17,902 bases of DNA, from NCBI GenBank assembly GCA_005880525.1, contig VBFW01000099.1, forward strand, positions 1-17,902, in the 5' to 3' direction. The notes below the pieces were generated by a model. The model did not search any database. It was not told where the DNA came from and saw nothing but the letters and a program-made list of their open reading frames with translations. Position numbers and translations under genes: made by a program. Source of the DNA: Chloroflexota bacterium (GTDB lineage: Bacteria > Chloroflexota > Dormibacteria > Dormibacterales > Dormibacteraceae). Below, piece after piece: positions 7,064-14,594 of the stretch. Position 1 is the first letter of the stretch. The number at the start of each line of letters is the position of its first letter.

Positions 7064-7129
7064 TGCTGCCTCCTGGAAAGTGATGACTCCAGGATTCAGG
7101 GCGTCGGTCACTCGCCGATGACGCCTGCG

Positions 7130-7139
7130 TGAATATTCA
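7130..7139. promoter_or_regulatory. Perfect 10-bp AT-rich palindrome TGAATATTCA
   Basis: TGAATATTCA sits between the divergent secreted-protein gene and the response regulator gene, in otherwise GC-rich DNA. It could be an operator half-site pair or part of a promoter. Short palindromes also arise by chance, so confidence is low. Confidence 0.25.
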
Positions 7140-7169
7140 GTGAAGGCCGGCGGCGATCCAGATCGCGGG

Positions 7170-7187
7170 CCGTCACGAACCCGTCAC
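7170..7187 (+). promoter_or_regulatory. PhoB/OmpR-box-like tandem direct repeat
   Basis: CCGTCAC (7170-7176), four bases, CCGTCAC (7181-7187): two identical 7-mers at an 11-bp period on the same strand, 24 bp before the start of an OmpR/PhoB-family regulator. PhoB-type regulators bind head-to-tail on direct repeats of this period, and the Escherichia coli Pho box has a CTGTCAT-like repeat unit. The likely reading is an autoregulatory site for the regulator encoded directly downstream. Confidence 0.5.
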
Positions 7188-7197
7188 AATCAGCCTC

Positions 7198-7203
7198 TAG
7201 CCT
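7198..7203 (+). promoter_or_regulatory. Putative -10 box before the response regulator
   Basis: TAGCCT followed by eight bases and the ATG at 7212. No Shine-Dalgarno site is present. The repeat at 7170-7187 sits where the -35 region would be, an arrangement typical of activator-dependent promoters such as Pho-type ones. Confidence 0.35.
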
Positions 7204-7211
7204 TGTCGGAT

Positions 7212-7925
7212 ATGGCGATCGAGGCGAAGCTCGAGGCTCCGGTCCTGGTGGTCGACGACGATCCCAAGATCCAGACCCTGGTGAGCACCTATCTCCAGCG
7301 CGAAGGCCTGGGAGTCATCACCGCGTCTGACGGGGCCATCGCCCTGGAGGAGATCCGGCGCGCGCGCCCCCGCCTGGTGGTGCTCGACCTGATGCTGCCG
7401 GGTCTCGACGGAATGTCCCTGCTGCGCCAGCTGCGCCAGGAATCAGACGTGCCGGTGCTGATCCTCTCCGCCCGCGGTTCGACACCGGATCGCGTCTACG
7501 GCATCACGGAGGGTGCCGACGATTACCTCGGCAAGCCGTTCTCACCCGCGGAGCTGGTGGTGCGGGTCAAGGCAATCCTGCGGCGGTCGACCTCTGACGC
7601 TCGGGCCGGTGTAAGTGATGCGATCTTGCACCACGGTGACCTGACGATCGACCTCGGCCGCCGGCGGGTGCGCCAGGGAGACAGCGAGGTGAGCCTGACC
7701 GCCGCTGAGCTCCGGATTCTTTCGGCTTTGATCGCGGCGCGCGGCCGCGTGCTGAGCCGGCAGCAGCTGCAGGACGCACTCTATGAGGAAGCCGTTGGTG
7801 CTGCCCTCGATCGCACCATCGACGTCCATATCGGAAGGCTCCGCGCCAAGCTGGGCGATGATCCGAGGCGGCCACGCTACGTGGCGACGGTCAGGGGTGG
7901 CGGCTACCGGGCCGCCGAGCAATGA
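7212..7925 (+). CDS. OmpR/PhoB-family two-component response regulator
   Basis: A 237-residue transcription factor. The N-terminal receiver domain (about 10-125) has the acidic pocket D15-D16, phospho-acceptor Asp59 in VVLDLMLPG, Ser86 in ILSARG and Lys108 in LGKPF. The C-terminal winged-helix DNA-binding domain (about 138-235) shows LTAAELRILSALIAARGRVL, the recognition-helix region RTIDVHIGRLRAKLGDD and the wing RYVATVRGGGYR. The ATG at 7212 is preferred to an upstream GTG at 7140 because the receiver domain begins directly after it and the promoter elements lie between the two. It overlaps the kinase start by 4 bp (ATGA), forming a classic regulator-kinase operon. Target genes are unknown; the tandem repeat upstream suggests autoregulation. 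Confidence 0.95.
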   Translation: MAIEAKLEAPVLVVDDDPKIQTLVSTYLQREGLGVITASDGAIALEEIRRARPRLVVLDLMLPGLDGMSLLRQLRQESDVPVLILSARGSTPDRVYGITEGADDYLGKPFSPAELVVRVKAILRRSTSDARAGVSDAILHHGDLTIDLGRRRVRQGDSEVSLTAAELRILSALIAARGRVLSRQQLQDALYEEAVGAALDRTIDVHIGRLRAKLGDDPRRPRYVATVRGGGYRAAEQ

Positions 7926-9034
7926 GGCGCTTCGGCTTCGGCCTCCACATCGCCGCGGCGTCGATCGGGGTCTCCGCCATCGCGCTCGCCATCGTCGCCG
8001 TCGGCGTGCAGCGAGTGGGTGGCTCGGAGTTCGAGCAGCTCATGATCCAGCACGGCGCCAGCGTGGCCGCGGCGCGCGACATGTTCCAGGAGAGCGTCAC
8101 AGTGGTCCTCCTGGCGGCGGTTGCCGCGGCGGTCGGCACCACACTGTTTCTTGCCGCAGCCCTTGCGCGCTGGATGTCGCAACCGGTCATGCGGGTCGCT
8201 GACGCCGCGGCGCAGCTCGCTGCGGGGCGCTACGACCTGCGTCTGCCCGAGTCGGGTCCGCGGGAGGTCCGCTCGCTGGCGCGATCTTTCAACCAGCTGG
8301 CCACCGAGCTCGAGCAGCAGGAGCGCGTGCGGCAGGAGTTCATCGAGAACGCCGCCCACGAGCTGCGCACCCCGCTCACGAACCTGCAGGGTTATCTCGA
8401 AGCACTTCGCGACGGCGTCATCGCGCCCGGAGGCGATGTCTTCAGGTCGCTGCACGAAGAGGCTGAGCGTCTTGTCAGGCTCTCGGGCTCACTCGAGGCC
8501 CTGGCCCAAGGCGACGGTCGCGAGCCGTCGCCGCGTGATACCGACGTCGTGATCGCGACGAATGCTGCCCTGGACGCTGTGCGGCCGCTGCTGGAGCGCC
8601 GCTCCATTCGTGCCTCCGCTCACATGCCTGATTCCGCGGTCGCCTACGTCGACCCCGACCACCTGGCGCAGATCCTGTCCAACCTGCTGCAGAACGCAGC
8701 GCAGTACACGGACGCCGAAGGCGAGGTGCACGTCGGCATCGATGTGCAGGCGAGGCGCGTGATCGTCGAGGTGCTGAACAGTGGCCCGGGCATACCGGCA
8801 GACGAGCTGGAGCGCGTGTTCGAACGCTTCTACCGCGTTGACAAGTCGCGCGACCGCGCCACCGGCGGCGCCGGGATCGGGCTCGCCATCGTCAAGCTGC
8901 ACGTGATCGCGGCCGGTGGCGAGGTGAACGCTGAGTCTCGCCCCGGCCGGACGCGCTTGTCGTTCTGGCTGCCGAGGCCCACCCGAACCGACGCGCGGCA
9001 GCTCATGTCGAAAACGTCACCTGTCACTCGATGA
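7922..9034 (+). CDS. Membrane sensor histidine kinase (BaeS/PhoR-like)
   Basis: A 370-residue inner-membrane kinase with two helices (about 8-30 and 60-82) enclosing only about 30 extracytoplasmic residues, so the sensor domain is minimal and the signal may be sensed in the membrane. A HAMP domain follows (about 83-135), then the dimerisation/H-box IENAAHELRTPLTNLQGYLE with phospho-acceptor His146. The ATPase domain has the N-box NLLQNAAQYT (Asn258), G1 as NSGPGIP (286-292, with Asn where Asp is usual), the F-box FERFYRVDKSR and G2 GGAGIGLAIV (315-324). It overlaps the regulator gene and should phosphorylate its Asp59. The Asn-for-Asp change in G1 is seen in some kinases of this group, so loss of activity should not be assumed. 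Confidence 0.95.
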   Translation: MRRFGFGLHIAAASIGVSAIALAIVAVGVQRVGGSEFEQLMIQHGASVAAARDMFQESVTVVLLAAVAAAVGTTLFLAAALARWMSQPVMRVADAAAQLAAGRYDLRLPESGPREVRSLARSFNQLATELEQQERVRQEFIENAAHELRTPLTNLQGYLEALRDGVIAPGGDVFRSLHEEAERLVRLSGSLEALAQGDGREPSPRDTDVVIATNAALDAVRPLLERRSIRASAHMPDSAVAYVDPDHLAQILSNLLQNAAQYTDAEGEVHVGIDVQARRVIVEVLNSGPGIPADELERVFERFYRVDKSRDRATGGAGIGLAIVKLHVIAAGGEVNAESRPGRTRLSFWLPRPTRTDARQLMSKTSPVTR

Positions 9035-9097
9035 ATGGGTGAGGCCCTCAAAGCCCGAGCCCACAACGACGCGGAGTTTGTGACAAAGGAGACCGAT

Positions 9098-9445
9098 ATG
9101 CGCGTGCTGATAATGGCCAAGGAGGGCGAGCAAACCCAGGCCGATGCTCCCCCGACACCAGAGGCTATGGCGGAGTTCATGAAGTTCAACGAAGAGCTGG
9201 TCAAGGCGGGGGTGGTGCTCGAGGCCGGCCGCCTTCACCCGAGCTCGGAGGGCAGGCGCGTTCGGTTCGATGGCAAGAAGCGCACTGTCATCGACGGGCC
9301 GTTCGCGGAGACCAAGGAGCTGGTCGCGGGTTACTGGCTGTGGCAGGTGCGCACCATGGACGAGGCCCTCGAGTGGCTCAAGCGGGCTCCGTACGACGGC
9401 GGGACGTTCGAGGTCCGTGAGGTCCTCGAATACGAGGGCATGTGA
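9098..9445 (+). CDS. YCII/DGPF-domain protein
   Basis: A 115-residue protein of the YCII-related DGPF family (COG3795). It opens with the MRVLIMAK strand, has PEAMAEFMKFNEELVKAGVV (21-40) and the name-giving D66-G-P-F69 inside TVIDGPFAETKELVAGYWLW. The ATG at 9098 is chosen because an AAAGGAG Shine-Dalgarno site lies seven bases upstream; an earlier ATG at 9035 lacks one. DGPF proteins are known genomic partners of ECF42-group sigma factors and their genes are often that sigma factor's target. That is exactly the context here, as a sigma factor of this type follows with overlapping codons. Biochemical function is unknown in the family. Confidence 0.92.
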   Translation: MRVLIMAKEGEQTQADAPPTPEAMAEFMKFNEELVKAGVVLEAGRLHPSSEGRRVRFDGKKRTVIDGPFAETKELVAGYWLWQVRTMDEALEWLKRAPYDGGTFEVREVLEYEGM

Positions 9446-10608
9446 CGGAGCACGCGCCATAACCAGGGCAGCTTCCACCGAGGCGCACCGCGCGATCGAA
9501 GCGATCTGGCGCATCGAGTCGGCCCGGGTCGTGGCCGGGCTGGCTCGCATCGTCGGCGACTTCGCAACGGCCGAAGAGCTTGCGCAAGACGCCCTGGTGG
9601 CAGCGCTCGAGCAGTGGCCCGTCTCCGGCGTGCCGGAGAAGCCAGGCGCCTGGCTGATGGGGACCGCGAAGCATCAGGCGATCGATCTGATCCGCCGCCG
9701 ACAGGCGCTCGAGCGCAGACGCACGCGTTGCTCTGACACTTCGCGCCCTGGGGGGTTTGTCGACCGAGGAGATCGCACGCGGGTTCCTTGTCCCCGTCTC
9801 GACGATCGCCCAGCGCATCGTCCGGGCGAAGCGCACCCTCACCGAAGCGCACGTCAGGCTCGAGGTGCCGACGGGGCCCGAGCGTGTGGCGCGCCTCGGC
9901 TCAGTGCTCGAGGTGATCTATCTGATCTTCAACGAGGGATATTCGGCGACGGGTGGCGAGGACTGGGTCAGACCGGGGCTGTGCGAGGAGGCTCTCCGTC
10001 TGGGCCGCATCCTCGCCGAGCTCGCCCCGACCGAGCCCGAAGTCCACGGATTGGTCGCGCTGATGGAGATGCACGCCTCACGTCTAGGCGCTCGCGTCGG
10101 ACCGTCGGGCGAGCCCGTCCTGCTGCTCGATCAGGACCGGTCGCGTTGGGATCGTCTGCTCATCCGGCGCGGCCTCGCGGCGCTCGAGCGAGCCGAAAGG
10201 CTCGAGGGCGCGCTGGGGCCCTACGCGCTGCAGGCGGCGATCGCCGCGTGCCACGCTCGGGCGGGGACTGCGGCGGAGACGGACTGGCCGCGAATCGTGG
10301 CACTGTACGACGCGGTCGCACAGCTGGAGCCGTCGCCCGTGATCGAGTTGAACCGGGCGGTCGCCGTGGGCATGGCGTTCGGTCCGGCCGCCGGCCTCGA
10401 ACTCGTCGACGCCCTCGTCGACGAGCCAACTCTCGGGTCTTATTACCTGCTGCCGGCCGTCCGCGGGGACCTCCTGAGGAAGCTCGGCCGGTACGAGGAG
10501 GCTCGCGCCGAGTTCGAACACGCAGCCTCGCTTACGGCGAATGTGCGAGAGCGCGAGCTCCTGCTCAGGCGGGCGGCCGAATGCGCCGCGGAGCGGATGG
10601 CGCGCTAG
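9442..10608 (+). pseudogene. ECF42-type RNA polymerase sigma factor, frameshifted and internally deleted
   Basis: Two frames together read as an ECF sigma factor with the long C-terminal extension of the ECF42 group. Region 2 is in one frame up to about 9719: VWRIES-like start, IVGDFATAEELAQDALVAAL, PGAWLMGTAKHQAIDLIRRR. Region 4 and the extension are in another frame from about 9718: ARVALTLRALGGLSTEEIAR, VSTIAQRIVRAKRTL, then the ECF42 signature IAACHARAGTAAETDWPRIV and a TPR-like tail, ending at 10608. About 45 residues between regions 2 and 4 (the linker with the usual DDLLRLIFTCCHP-like motif) are missing at the junction. In addition the natural start, GTG 9442 overlapping the DGPF stop, is in a frame that hits TAA at 9460; region 2 itself has no suitable start. 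As written, no functional sigma factor can be made. Confidence 0.85.
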
Positions 10609-10620
10609 GGCTGAGCGGCT

Positions 10621-11127
10621 TTACTTCCTGAGAAGGAGCCCGCGCACAAAGTCGGCCTGTGCCAGCTGCTCGAAGTTATGACCGGCCACGCTCACGAGCC
10701 GTACGCCAAGCGTCACGGGCGGATCCCATTGCTCATCGACGATCCGATCAAGATCCCGATCGGTGATCGTGCGAACGAAGTTAGCGGTCATCTGATGAAC
10801 GGCGTCGAAGTAACCGAGCAGAAGCTCGGCATTTCCATTAACCGCGGCCACCTGTTCGGATGTATGTCCGTATCCCGTATCTGCGGCGTCAAAGGGCAGG
10901 CGCCACCGGGTCGCCCATCCATCTGACGTCCACACCTGGGGACGGCCCGCGACGTCAGCGATGTGGTCGTCCTCTATCCGGCTCAGATGCCATATCAACC
11001 ACGCGATGGTGTTCGCCTCGCTGTCGATCCGGAACGTCAGTTGGTCAGGAGTCAGGCCGTCCAGGACGCCGTGCACCTGTTCCGGGATTCGCTCGAACGC
11101 ATCCACCAGCAGATCCGCGCCAGTCAT
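10621..11127 (-). CDS. DinB-like/DUF664 protein
   Basis: A 168-residue four-helix-bundle protein of the DinB/YfiT-like superfamily, DUF664 type. Key parts are the opening helix LLVDAFERIPEQVHGVLDGL, the metal-site helix IAWLIWHLSRIEDDHI (His47, His55) and the last helix VAGHNFEQLAQADFVRGLL (His150, Gln154). Members bind a divalent metal through a His triad, and some act as thiol (mycothiol or bacillithiol) transferases; the actual substrate here is unknown. The ATG at 11127 is selected because GGAGG lies six bases before it and an earlier ATG at 11145 lies inside the region with that signal. The promoter region is shared with the divergent DNA ligase, 49 bp away. Confidence 0.85.
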   Translation of the reverse strand: MTGADLLVDAFERIPEQVHGVLDGLTPDQLTFRIDSEANTIAWLIWHLSRIEDDHIADVAGRPQVWTSDGWATRWRLPFDAADTGYGHTSEQVAAVNGNAELLLGYFDAVHQMTANFVRTITDRDLDRIVDEQWDPPVTLGVRLVSVAGHNFEQLAQADFVRGLLLRK

Positions 11128-11159
11128 ACCGATCCTCCCGCTCATCCTAGATGTGCCGC

Positions 11160-11165
11160 TAAATT
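11160..11165 (+). promoter_or_regulatory. Putative -10 box before the DNA ligase gene
   Basis: TAAATT lies eleven bases before the ATG at 11177. With a start 6-7 bases downstream the leader would be only about 4 nt. No real Shine-Dalgarno site is present (GAGAG touches the ATG). Confidence 0.35.
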
Positions 11166-11176
11166 GCCCTTGAGAG

Positions 11177-12916
11177 ATGAACTTTGCCGAGCTCGCCGCA
11201 AACCTCGACCGGATGGAGGCGACCACAAAGCGCAACGAGCTGGTCGCCATCCTTTCCGAGGTCTACGCGGCGTGTACGCCCGACGAGCTTCGCCCAATCA
11301 CATACCTTATCCAGGGCCGGCTCGCGCCCTTCTTCGAGCCTGTCGAGATCGGCCTCGGGGAGAGGCTTCTCATCAATGCGGTCGCTGCCGCGTACCAGGT
11401 TCCGAAGGTCGAAGTGGTCAAGCTCAACAAGCAGGTCGGCGACCTCGGCGCCACCGTACAGCGCCTCGCTCCGGGCGGCCCCCGCGACACGCCGGATGTG
11501 GTCGACGTGCACAGCCGCCTGTCCGAGATCGCGGCCGCCGGCGGTGGGGGCAGCCAGGAGAGGAAGCTCGACACCTTCATCGGCCTTCTCAATGACCTCG
11601 ATGCCATATCTGCCAAGCATCTCGTTCGCATCACGCTGGGCAAGATGCGGCTGGGCATTGGTGACCCGACAGTGCTCGACGCTCTGTCGTTCGCCAGGAA
11701 AGGAGACCGAACACTGCGGCCCGTCCTGGAGGGTGCCTACAACCGCACCTCCGACCTCGGCCTGATCGCGCGCACGCTCTGGGACACCGGCGAGGCCGGG
11801 CTCGAGGCGTTGAAGGTCAGGGCGGGTCATCCGCTCCGCCCCCAGCTCGCGGAGCGCCTTCCGAATCCCGAGGCCGTGATCAAGAAGCTCGGGATGGTCG
11901 GCGTGCAGCCGAAGTACGACGGCCTTCGCGTCCAGATTCATAAGGAAGGGCAGGAGGTGAGCATCTTTTCGAGAAACCTGGAATCGATGACCGAGATGTT
12001 CCCCGAGCTCGTGTCCGCCGCCGCGAAGCTGGACGTGACCAACGTGATCCTCGACGGCGAGGCGATCGCCTACAACCCTGAGTCGGATGAGTACGTCCCG
12101 TTCCAGGAGACCACGGCACGCCGGCGTAAAGAAGGCATCCAGGAGTTTGCCGAGAGCGTGCCGATGCGCGCCTTCATCTTCGATGTGATGTTCCGCGACG
12201 GCACCGACCTCACGCCGCTACCCTATGAGCGTCGTTTCGAGATCGCCCGGGAATTGATTCGCGACTCGGAGACTCTGCAGACGGCGCCGCTGATGAAGAC
12301 CGATTCGGCGGACGTGCTCACCCGCGAGCTGCTCGACAACATCAGCCGCGGCCTGGAGGGAGTCGTGGCCAAGCGCCTGGACTCGCCGTATCAGGCGGGC
12401 GCCCGCAACTTCAACTGGGTGAAGCTCAAACGGAACACGAGCGGCCAGCTCACGGACACGATCGACGTCGTCCTGCTCGGTTACTACCGCGGCAAGGGCA
12501 AGCGCGCGGAGTTCGGCGCGGGCGCTCTTCTCGCCGGCGTCTACGACGCCGACAAAGACGAGTTCGCGACCATCACCAAGCTCGGCACCGGCCTATCCGA
12601 CCAGGGCTGGCGCGAGATCCATGGGCGGCTGTCCAGTCTCGAGGTGGCGGAGAAGCCCGCCCGAGTGAGCTCGAACTTCGTCCCAGACATATGGCTGGAA
12701 CCCGCGATCGTGGTCGAGGTGCTTGCCGACGAGATCACGCCCAGCCCCCGCCACACCGCGGGCATGACCGCGTCCGGACCAGGTTTCGCGCTGCGCTTCC
12801 CGCGAATCGTCTCAATGCGAACCGCGGACAAGAAGCCTGAGGACGCCACCAGCGTCAGGGAGATCCGCGAGATGTACGAGCAGCAGCGGCAGCCCGGCCG
12901 CAATCGACCCCGCTGA
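11177..12916 (+). CDS. lig: ATP-dependent DNA ligase, archaeal/LigB-like
   Basis: A 579-residue, full-length ligase that seals nicks through a covalent lysyl-AMP. The N-terminal DNA-binding domain spans about residues 1-210. The nucleotidyltransferase core follows: motif I PKYDGLR with Lys246 as the adenylated residue, SRNLESMTEMFPEL, DGEAIAY (293-299), motif III RAFIFDVMF (331-339), motif IV LEGVVAKR (393-400) and motif V NWVKLKR (413-419). The OB-fold domain follows (about 425-560), including VVLLGYYRGKGKRAEFGAGALLAG and the C-terminal basic motif LRFPRIVSMR. This architecture is that of archaeal replicative ligases and of accessory ligases in many bacteria, which also have the NAD-dependent LigA for replication. 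Ku and LigD-type partners are not in the window. The gene is intact and ends 15 bp from a convergent gene. Confidence 0.96.
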   Translation: MNFAELAANLDRMEATTKRNELVAILSEVYAACTPDELRPITYLIQGRLAPFFEPVEIGLGERLLINAVAAAYQVPKVEVVKLNKQVGDLGATVQRLAPGGPRDTPDVVDVHSRLSEIAAAGGGGSQERKLDTFIGLLNDLDAISAKHLVRITLGKMRLGIGDPTVLDALSFARKGDRTLRPVLEGAYNRTSDLGLIARTLWDTGEAGLEALKVRAGHPLRPQLAERLPNPEAVIKKLGMVGVQPKYDGLRVQIHKEGQEVSIFSRNLESMTEMFPELVSAAAKLDVTNVILDGEAIAYNPESDEYVPFQETTARRRKEGIQEFAESVPMRAFIFDVMFRDGTDLTPLPYERRFEIARELIRDSETLQTAPLMKTDSADVLTRELLDNISRGLEGVVAKRLDSPYQAGARNFNWVKLKRNTSGQLTDTIDVVLLGYYRGKGKRAEFGAGALLAGVYDADKDEFATITKLGTGLSDQGWREIHGRLSSLEVAEKPARVSSNFVPDIWLEPAIVVEVLADEITPSPRHTAGMTASGPGFALRFPRIVSMRTADKKPEDATSVREIREMYEQQRQPGRNRPR

Positions 12917-12931
12917 GAGGAACTCCTACTT

Positions 12932-13432
12932 CTAAGTTCGACCTGGTTGCATCTGCCCCGGGCTTGGGTCGGGACCGCTTCGCGAGATGTCGTCCTCAGG
13001 CGGCGCGTCGGCCTCCATCAAGCCGAGCTGCGCCATAAGGCCTAGATCGTCACGGACCGCACGATGCTCAGTGATCTCTCCAGCCACGATTCGGAACAGG
13101 TGCATCTGATGTTGCTTGACCGCACGTCCCGTCGGCCGGACGCCAACCAGGAACCCGCCGAGAACCCTCATCTCAGGACTGCCAAGGTGCGTGCCCGTCA
13201 TTGTCATCTCACACATCGCGATGTCGCCTTGCACGACTGACGTCTCTATCTCGAAATGGATGTCCGGGAAAGCCGCCAACAAGCTCTGCCCGACGCGCTG
13301 TACACCGTCTCTACCGACAGGTCGGCCATGATTCGTCGCGTTGACGGCGAACGGCGCGGCAAATGCATTGGCGTCGTGTCGATTCGCCCCGTCGATGTGC
13401 CGCCGAACTGGATCGAGCGTACCGCCGGTCAT
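12932..13432 (-). CDS. SnoaL-like ester cyclase-family protein
   Basis: A 166-residue alpha+beta barrel protein of the SnoaL-like polyketide cyclase/ester cyclase group. Recognisable blocks are RHIDGANRHDANAFAAPFAV (11-30), FPDIHFEIETSVVQGDIAMC (55-74), PTGRAVKQHQMHLFRIVAGE (100-119) and ITEHRAVRDDLGLMAQLGL (120-138). The ATG at 13432 is chosen because AAGGAGGT lies six bases upstream; an open frame continues to 13477 without a site. The family holds cyclases, isomerases and many proteins of unknown activity, and no polyketide genes are nearby, so the reaction is open. The last 28 residues are polar and probably disordered. Confidence 0.85.
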   Translation of the reverse strand: MTGGTLDPVRRHIDGANRHDANAFAAPFAVNATNHGRPVGRDGVQRVGQSLLAAFPDIHFEIETSVVQGDIAMCEMTMTGTHLGSPEMRVLGGFLVGVRPTGRAVKQHQMHLFRIVAGEITEHRAVRDDLGLMAQLGLMEADAPPEDDISRSGPDPSPGQMQPGRT

Positions 13433-13540
13433 CCAGACACCTCCTTGTCGATCTCCGAGCTCAGGTGTTGAGCCCATCTCTCGGCGGGTCGGACAGACCT
13501 GACAACAGTCCGCCTGAGCGCGTCATGCTGCCGGCAGTAC

Positions 13541-13567
13541 GGGAGGTCGCGACGGGCGCGACCTCCC
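13541..13567 (-). terminator. Strong hairpin after the Tat-exported protein gene
   Basis: GGGAGGTCGCG (13541-13551), a five-base loop, and CGCGACCTCCC (13557-13567) form a perfect 11-bp stem. It starts 13 bp past the final stop of the minus-strand gene and sits upstream of the SnoaL-like gene on the same strand. There is no U-run after it, so it may stop transcription only partly or protect the 3' end of the RNA. Confidence 0.5.
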
Positions 13568-13579
13568 GCTTGTGCCAGT

Positions 13580-14470
13580 TCAGTCCGCGAACACACCGTT
13601 CTGGACACGACCCAGCTGCGCGAAAGCGCTGGTCGTGCCCGATGGGTTCGAAACAAATCGGAAACCAAGGCTGTTGGAGGCTGACCACGCCATCGTGGCG
13701 CTGGTCGTGATCAGTTCACCGGTTGAACCTGGCGTATTGACCGGACCGGAGCTCGTCGCCGGACCAGTCCATTTGACGTCGAAGCTGCACGTTGCGTCAG
13801 TTGACACCGGCACCTCGAATCGGAAGAGAGCATTCGGAATGTCGAAGTAGTCCTCAAGAGCGAGATTGGCCATGCTCATGCTTGCCTGACCTCTGCCAAG
13901 CTCGATGGGGCCGAGCGTTGGGTTCGGCACTGTCCAGAACAGGCCACCGGGGTAGGGATCTATGCCCGGGTCAAAGTCGTGGACCTGGGTCGAGAAATTC
14001 GTGAAGTCAAACTGACCTCTGTAGAGGTCCAATCAAACGAATCCGAAGGTTCCTTTGTGGACTGCTCCATCCTGGCCCACGTAAACGCCGCTCATGAATC
14101 GCATGTCGGTGTCGAATAGAAGAGTCTCCGTGCTTCCGTCTGGGTTCGTGCCTGTGCCAGTGCCTTGAACGTCGGCGACTCCTACAAAGCCATTGAAGTC
14201 GCCGATCGACGAGGGATCGATACCGGGGCCAAAAAAGGTCACGTGGAACGTATCGAAGACCGTGTTGGGCGTTGGCTTCGGGGCGGAGCTGGAGGGCTTG
14301 GCCGCAAGCACACTGGTCGGTAGCAGACTGGCGCCCATCGCCGCGCCGGCCACGCTCGCCATCGATCCCATGAACGCCCTACGTGAAAGCGCGTGCCGAG
14401 CGTGATGCGCTCCGAGCTCGGTTGGCGCACGGACTGACCACTTCGTTGGCTCGAGAACGAACGGTCTCAT
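13580..14470 (-). pseudogene. Tat-exported protein split by an in-frame TGA
   Basis: One continuous frame of 297 codons is interrupted by a single TGA at 14033-14035. The first half (145 residues, ATG at 14470 after AGGAGGT) has a twin-arginine signal: S29-R-R-A-F-M34, a hydrophobic stretch, and a likely cleavage near VLAA (54-57). The mature part begins FDTFHVTFFGPGIDP and continues to HKGTFGFV before the stop. The second half (150 residues) has no start signal of its own: it would begin with TTG directly after the TGA, with no ribosome site. It carries DFDPGIDPYPGGLFWTV and a C-terminal beta-rich region with one Cys. The repeat of an xPGIDP phrase in both halves supports a single beta-rich exported protein. 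The family is unknown. A nonsense mutation, sequencing error or stop readthrough would all explain the split. Confidence 0.75.
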
Positions 14471-14594
14471 TGCACCACCTCCTGTCGCAGAAGAAGGGAC
14501 GAACGACGTTCGCCGCCGATCTTAGGTCCAACCCGGACAATCTGTCCATGGGACCTATGTACATCGCGCGCCGCCACCTGGCCCAACACATGCA

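Noticed and set aside
7100..7125. Imperfect inverted repeat GGCGTC...GACGCC upstream of the secreted-protein gene
   Set aside because: Only six bases pair with a 14-base loop, which is common by chance in such DNA; not listed as an operator.
9270..10631. A 453-residue single open frame through the sigma-factor region
   Set aside because: Only the part around 9465-9719 resembles sigma region 2. The rest is an Arg/Gly-rich out-of-frame reading of region 4 and the ECF42 extension, so it is not a fusion protein.
12917..12931. A terminator between the convergent ligase and SnoaL-like genes
   Set aside because: Only a five-base GAACT/AGTTC pairing with a ten-base loop was found, too weak to call.
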